A DNA stretch of 64,000 nt, taken from positions 3,348,001 to 3,412,000 of the forward strand of contig NZ_CP064703.1 of the NCBI RefSeq assembly GCF_023101085.1, in the 5' to 3' direction. Position 1 is the stretch's first letter, and every line of letters begins with the position of its first letter. The translations under genes were made by a program, and so were the position numbers. The notes under the pieces were generated by a model. That model made no database searches and was not told the DNA's origin. It saw only the letters and a program-made list of their open reading frames with translations. Below are positions 61,980 to 64,000 of the stretch, piece by piece. Source of the stretch: Bradyrhizobium sp. 170. Its GTDB lineage: Bacteria; Pseudomonadota; Alphaproteobacteria; Rhizobiales; Xanthobacteraceae.

Positions 61980-63362
61980 ATGGTCTATCGCCAGATCATC
62001 GGTGCCACCTCCTATGTCTTCGCCGATTTGCGCGAGCTGCTCGCCAAGGCGACGCCGCCGCGGTCCGGCGACCGTCTTGCCGGCGTCGCGGCCGAAAGCG
62101 CGGAACAAATGATCGCGGCGCGGATGGCGCTCGCCAACGTGCCGCTCAAGCAATTCCTCAACGAGGCGGTGATCCCCTACGAGGACGACGAGGTCACCCG
62201 GCTGATCCTCGATAGCCATGCGGCGCAGGCCTTTGCGCCCATTTCCGCGCTGACCGTCGGCGGCTTCCGCGACTGGCTGTTGTCCGATGCCGCAACCAGC
62301 GAAACGCTGGCGAAGGTCTCGCGCGGGGTCACGCCGGAAATGGCCGCCGGCGTCTGCAAGCTGATGCGCAACCAGGATCTGATTTTGGTGGCGAAGAAGT
62401 GCGCCGTGATGTCGGCGTTTCGCAACACCATAGGCCTGAAGGGCCGGATGAGCGTGCGGCTGCAGCCCAATCATCCCTTCGACGACGCCAAGGGCATTAC
62501 CGCCTCGATCCTCGACGGCATCTTGCTTGGATCGGGCGACGCCTGCATCGGCATCAACCCCGCCAGCGACGATCCGGCTGTCATCGGCGAGTTGTTGCGG
62601 CTGCTCGACGGCATCATCGCGCGGCTGCAGATACCAACGCAGGGCTGCGTGCTCACCCACGTGACCACGACGCTCGGATTGATCGGGCAGGGCGCCCCGG
62701 TCGATCTGGTATTCCAGTCGATCGCGGGAACGGAGGCTGCCAACCGCAGCTTTGGCGTCGATCTCGCGCTGTTGCGCGAGGCGCGTGAGGCCGGGCTGTC
62801 GCTCCGCCGCGGCACGGTGGGCGACAATGTGATGTATTTCGAGACCGGGCAGGGCTCGGCGCTGTCGGCCAACGCCCATCACAATGTCGATCAGCAGACC
62901 TGCGAGGCGCGGGCCTATGCGGTGGCGCGCGCGTTCGATCCGCTTCTGGTCAACAGCGTGGTCGGTTTTATCGGTCCGGAATATCTCTATGACGGCAAGG
63001 AAATCATCCGCGCCGGCCTCGAGGATCACTTTTGCGGCAAGCTGCTCGGCCTGCCGCTCGGGGTCGACGTCTGCTACACCAACCATGCCGAAGCCGACCA
63101 GGACGACATGGACAATCTGCTGACGCTATTGGCCGCCGCCGGCGTCACCTTCATCATGGGTGTGCCGGGCGCCGACGACGTCATGCTGAACTACCAGTCG
63201 ACCTCGTTCCACGACGCGCTGTATATCCGCGACCTCTTCGGATTGAAGCGGGCGCCGGAATTTGACGATTGGCTGGTTCGTTCAGGCCTCGCGGATGGCG
63301 ATTTCCGGCTTGCGGGCAGCCCGGGGCTGCTGCCCGAATTTGCCGCGCGGCTGATCGCCTGA
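61980..63362 (+). CDS. eutB: Ethanolamine ammonia-lyase large subunit
   Basis: The protein has 460 residues, the usual length (E. coli 453). GNSASTELYR-like start (YRQIIGATSYVFADLRELLAKATP), LPNHPFDDAKGITASILDGILLGSGDACIGINPASDD, and TTTLGLIGQGAPVDLVFQSIAGTEAANRSFG are typical. MYFETGQGSALSANAHHNVDQQTCEARAYAVARAF and GVDVCYTNHAEADQDDMDNLLTLLAAAGVTFIMGVPGADDVMLNYQSTSFHD complete the barrel and subunit contacts. The enzyme uses adenosylcobalamin to split ethanolamine into acetaldehyde and ammonia. It normally needs the small subunit EutC, but no eutC follows; the next gene is a radical SAM protein. The start has AGGAAAG upstream. Confidence 0.95.
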   Translation: MVYRQIIGATSYVFADLRELLAKATPPRSGDRLAGVAAESAEQMIAARMALANVPLKQFLNEAVIPYEDDEVTRLILDSHAAQAFAPISALTVGGFRDWLLSDAATSETLAKVSRGVTPEMAAGVCKLMRNQDLILVAKKCAVMSAFRNTIGLKGRMSVRLQPNHPFDDAKGITASILDGILLGSGDACIGINPASDDPAVIGELLRLLDGIIARLQIPTQGCVLTHVTTTLGLIGQGAPVDLVFQSIAGTEAANRSFGVDLALLREAREAGLSLRRGTVGDNVMYFETGQGSALSANAHHNVDQQTCEARAYAVARAFDPLLVNSVVGFIGPEYLYDGKEIIRAGLEDHFCGKLLGLPLGVDVCYTNHAEADQDDMDNLLTLLAAAGVTFIMGVPGADDVMLNYQSTSFHDALYIRDLFGLKRAPEFDDWLVRSGLADGDFRLAGSPGLLPEFAARLIA

Positions 63363-63522
63363 ACGGCCCCCACGAGGCCTTTGGGCCATACCCAGCGGCC
63401 TGCAGATTTTCGTGCAACCAATTGAACCCACAACGAGTTAGAGTTGACTGTCACAATGTTGAAGAATTTCTGGCCCAACTTTCAATGTCGTGCTTAAATC
63501 CATGTGAGCCTTGAGGAAATTT

Positions 63523-64000
63523 GATGAGAGCTGAAGGCATCGGAACGGTACGGCGTATCCTGTGCGTCTTCCCGCGCTATACCTCCTCTTTTGGTACATT
63601 CGAATACGCCTATCCCCTGACCGACGGCGTCCAGGCGTTCATGCCGCCGCAGGGCCTGTTGCTGATCGCGGCCTATCTCCCGGCGAACTGGCCGGTCCGC
63701 TTCATCGACGAGAACATTCGCCCCGCCACCAAGGAGGACTTCGAATGGGCGGAGGCGGTGTTCGTCAGCGGCATGCACATCCAGCGCCAGCAGATGAACG
63801 ACATCTGCCGCCGCGCGCATGCCTTCGATCTCGCCGTTGCGATCGGCGGGCCGTCAGTGAGCGCGTGCCCGGATTACTATCCCTCGTTCGATTATCTCCA
63901 TGTCGGCGAACTCGGCGACGCCACCAATGAGCTGATCGCGCGGCTGGAGCGCGACCCGTCGCGCCCCGCGCAGCAGGTGGTATTGACGACCAAGGATCGT
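63523..64000 (+). CDS. B12-binding-domain radical SAM protein, N-terminal part (HpnP-like; cut by window edge)
   Basis: The visible 159 residues begin MRAEGIGTVRRILCVFPRYT, then GTFEYAYPLTDGVQAFMPPQGLLLIAAYLPANWPVRFIDENI. This is the cobalamin-binding Rossmann-like domain of class B radical SAM enzymes, with FVSGMHIQRQQM and AIGGPSVSACPDYYPSFDYLHVGELGD. The radical SAM CxxxCxxC motif lies beyond the window. The MPPQGLLLIAAYLP and FIDENIRPAT segments resemble the hopanoid 2-methylase HpnP group, and Bradyrhizobium is known to make 2-methylhopanoids. The assignment to HpnP is likely but not proven. A GAGGAAATTTG sequence precedes the ATG. Confidence 0.75.

Noticed and set aside
63363..63522. 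An EcfG (general stress sigma factor) promoter before the HpnP-like gene
   Set aside because: EcfG promoters have GGAAC about 16-18 bases from CGTT. No GGAAC was found in this gap. Only a weak TTGACT with a poor -10 (63444-63472) is visible.
1..64000. tRNA or rRNA genes
   Set aside because: No cloverleaf with a GGTTCGAATCC-type T arm and CCA-adjacent acceptor stem, and no rRNA-like stretch, was recognised by eye. A covariance-model search would be needed to be certain.

Overview
The window reads as a chromosomal segment of an alphaproteobacterium, most likely Bradyrhizobium or a close relative. The evidence is the high GC content, the dense acyl-CoA catabolism, and many palindromic intergenic repeats (GTAGGGTGGGCAAAG..., GTAGGATGGGTAGAGC..., CGTCGTCCCTGCG... 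and others) of the kind common in Bradyrhizobium. Genus is an inference; no rRNA or tRNA gene was found. About 47 protein genes are supported, two of them cut by the window edges and two being frameshifted transposases.

Bases 1-33,000 are a catabolic region: the 3' end of a chemoreceptor, two SCP-x type thiolases, a nitronate monooxygenase-like flavoprotein, a Baeyer-Villiger monooxygenase, a PLP enzyme, a YghU-type glutathione transferase, two acyl-CoA dehydrogenases, three crotonase-fold enzymes, three SDRs, two acyl-CoA synthetases, a phosphotransferase plus DUF6285 pair, HtpX, PEP carboxylase and an SMP-30 family protein. An ACAD10/11-like dehydrogenase lies near a separate APH-fold kinase and its small partner. 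That suggests a pathway that activates 4-hydroxy acids by phosphorylation, as in levulinate (Lva) catabolism. No transcription factor is encoded before base 43,944.

Bases 32,300-37,400 hold an amidase/DUF2848 pair, a 2OG-Fe(II) oxygenase directly followed by AlkB, and an MFS transporter. Bases 37,389-44,480 are a homoprotocatechuate (3,4-dihydroxyphenylacetate) meta-cleavage cluster. hpaH, hpaF, hpaE, hpaD, a FAH-family hpaG and a TPP-dependent enzyme run on the minus strand, and hpaR is divergent. A perfect TTAACATGTTAA palindrome overlaps the predicted operon promoter. On the plus strand follow an Ldh-family dehydrogenase, an HpcH/HpaI aldolase and a UxaA-family dehydratase.

Bases 48,339-51,301 contain two nested insertion sequences. 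An IS4-family element sits exactly in the hairpin tip of an intergenic palindrome, with a 10-bp target duplication. An IS701-family element then inserted into the CTAG at the first element's right end. Both transposase genes carry a frame break at a homopolymer run.

Bases 51,411-58,112 are a three-gene operon: transglutaminase-DUF2126, circularly permuted ATP-grasp plus alpha-E, and transglutaminase. It belongs to a conserved but biochemically uncharacterised family of predicted amide-bond-forming systems. The end of the window has a secreted cupin, a full-length chemoreceptor, an unknown membrane protein, an ethanolamine ammonia-lyase large subunit (eutB) without an adjacent eutC, and the start of a B12-binding radical SAM protein of HpnP-like type.
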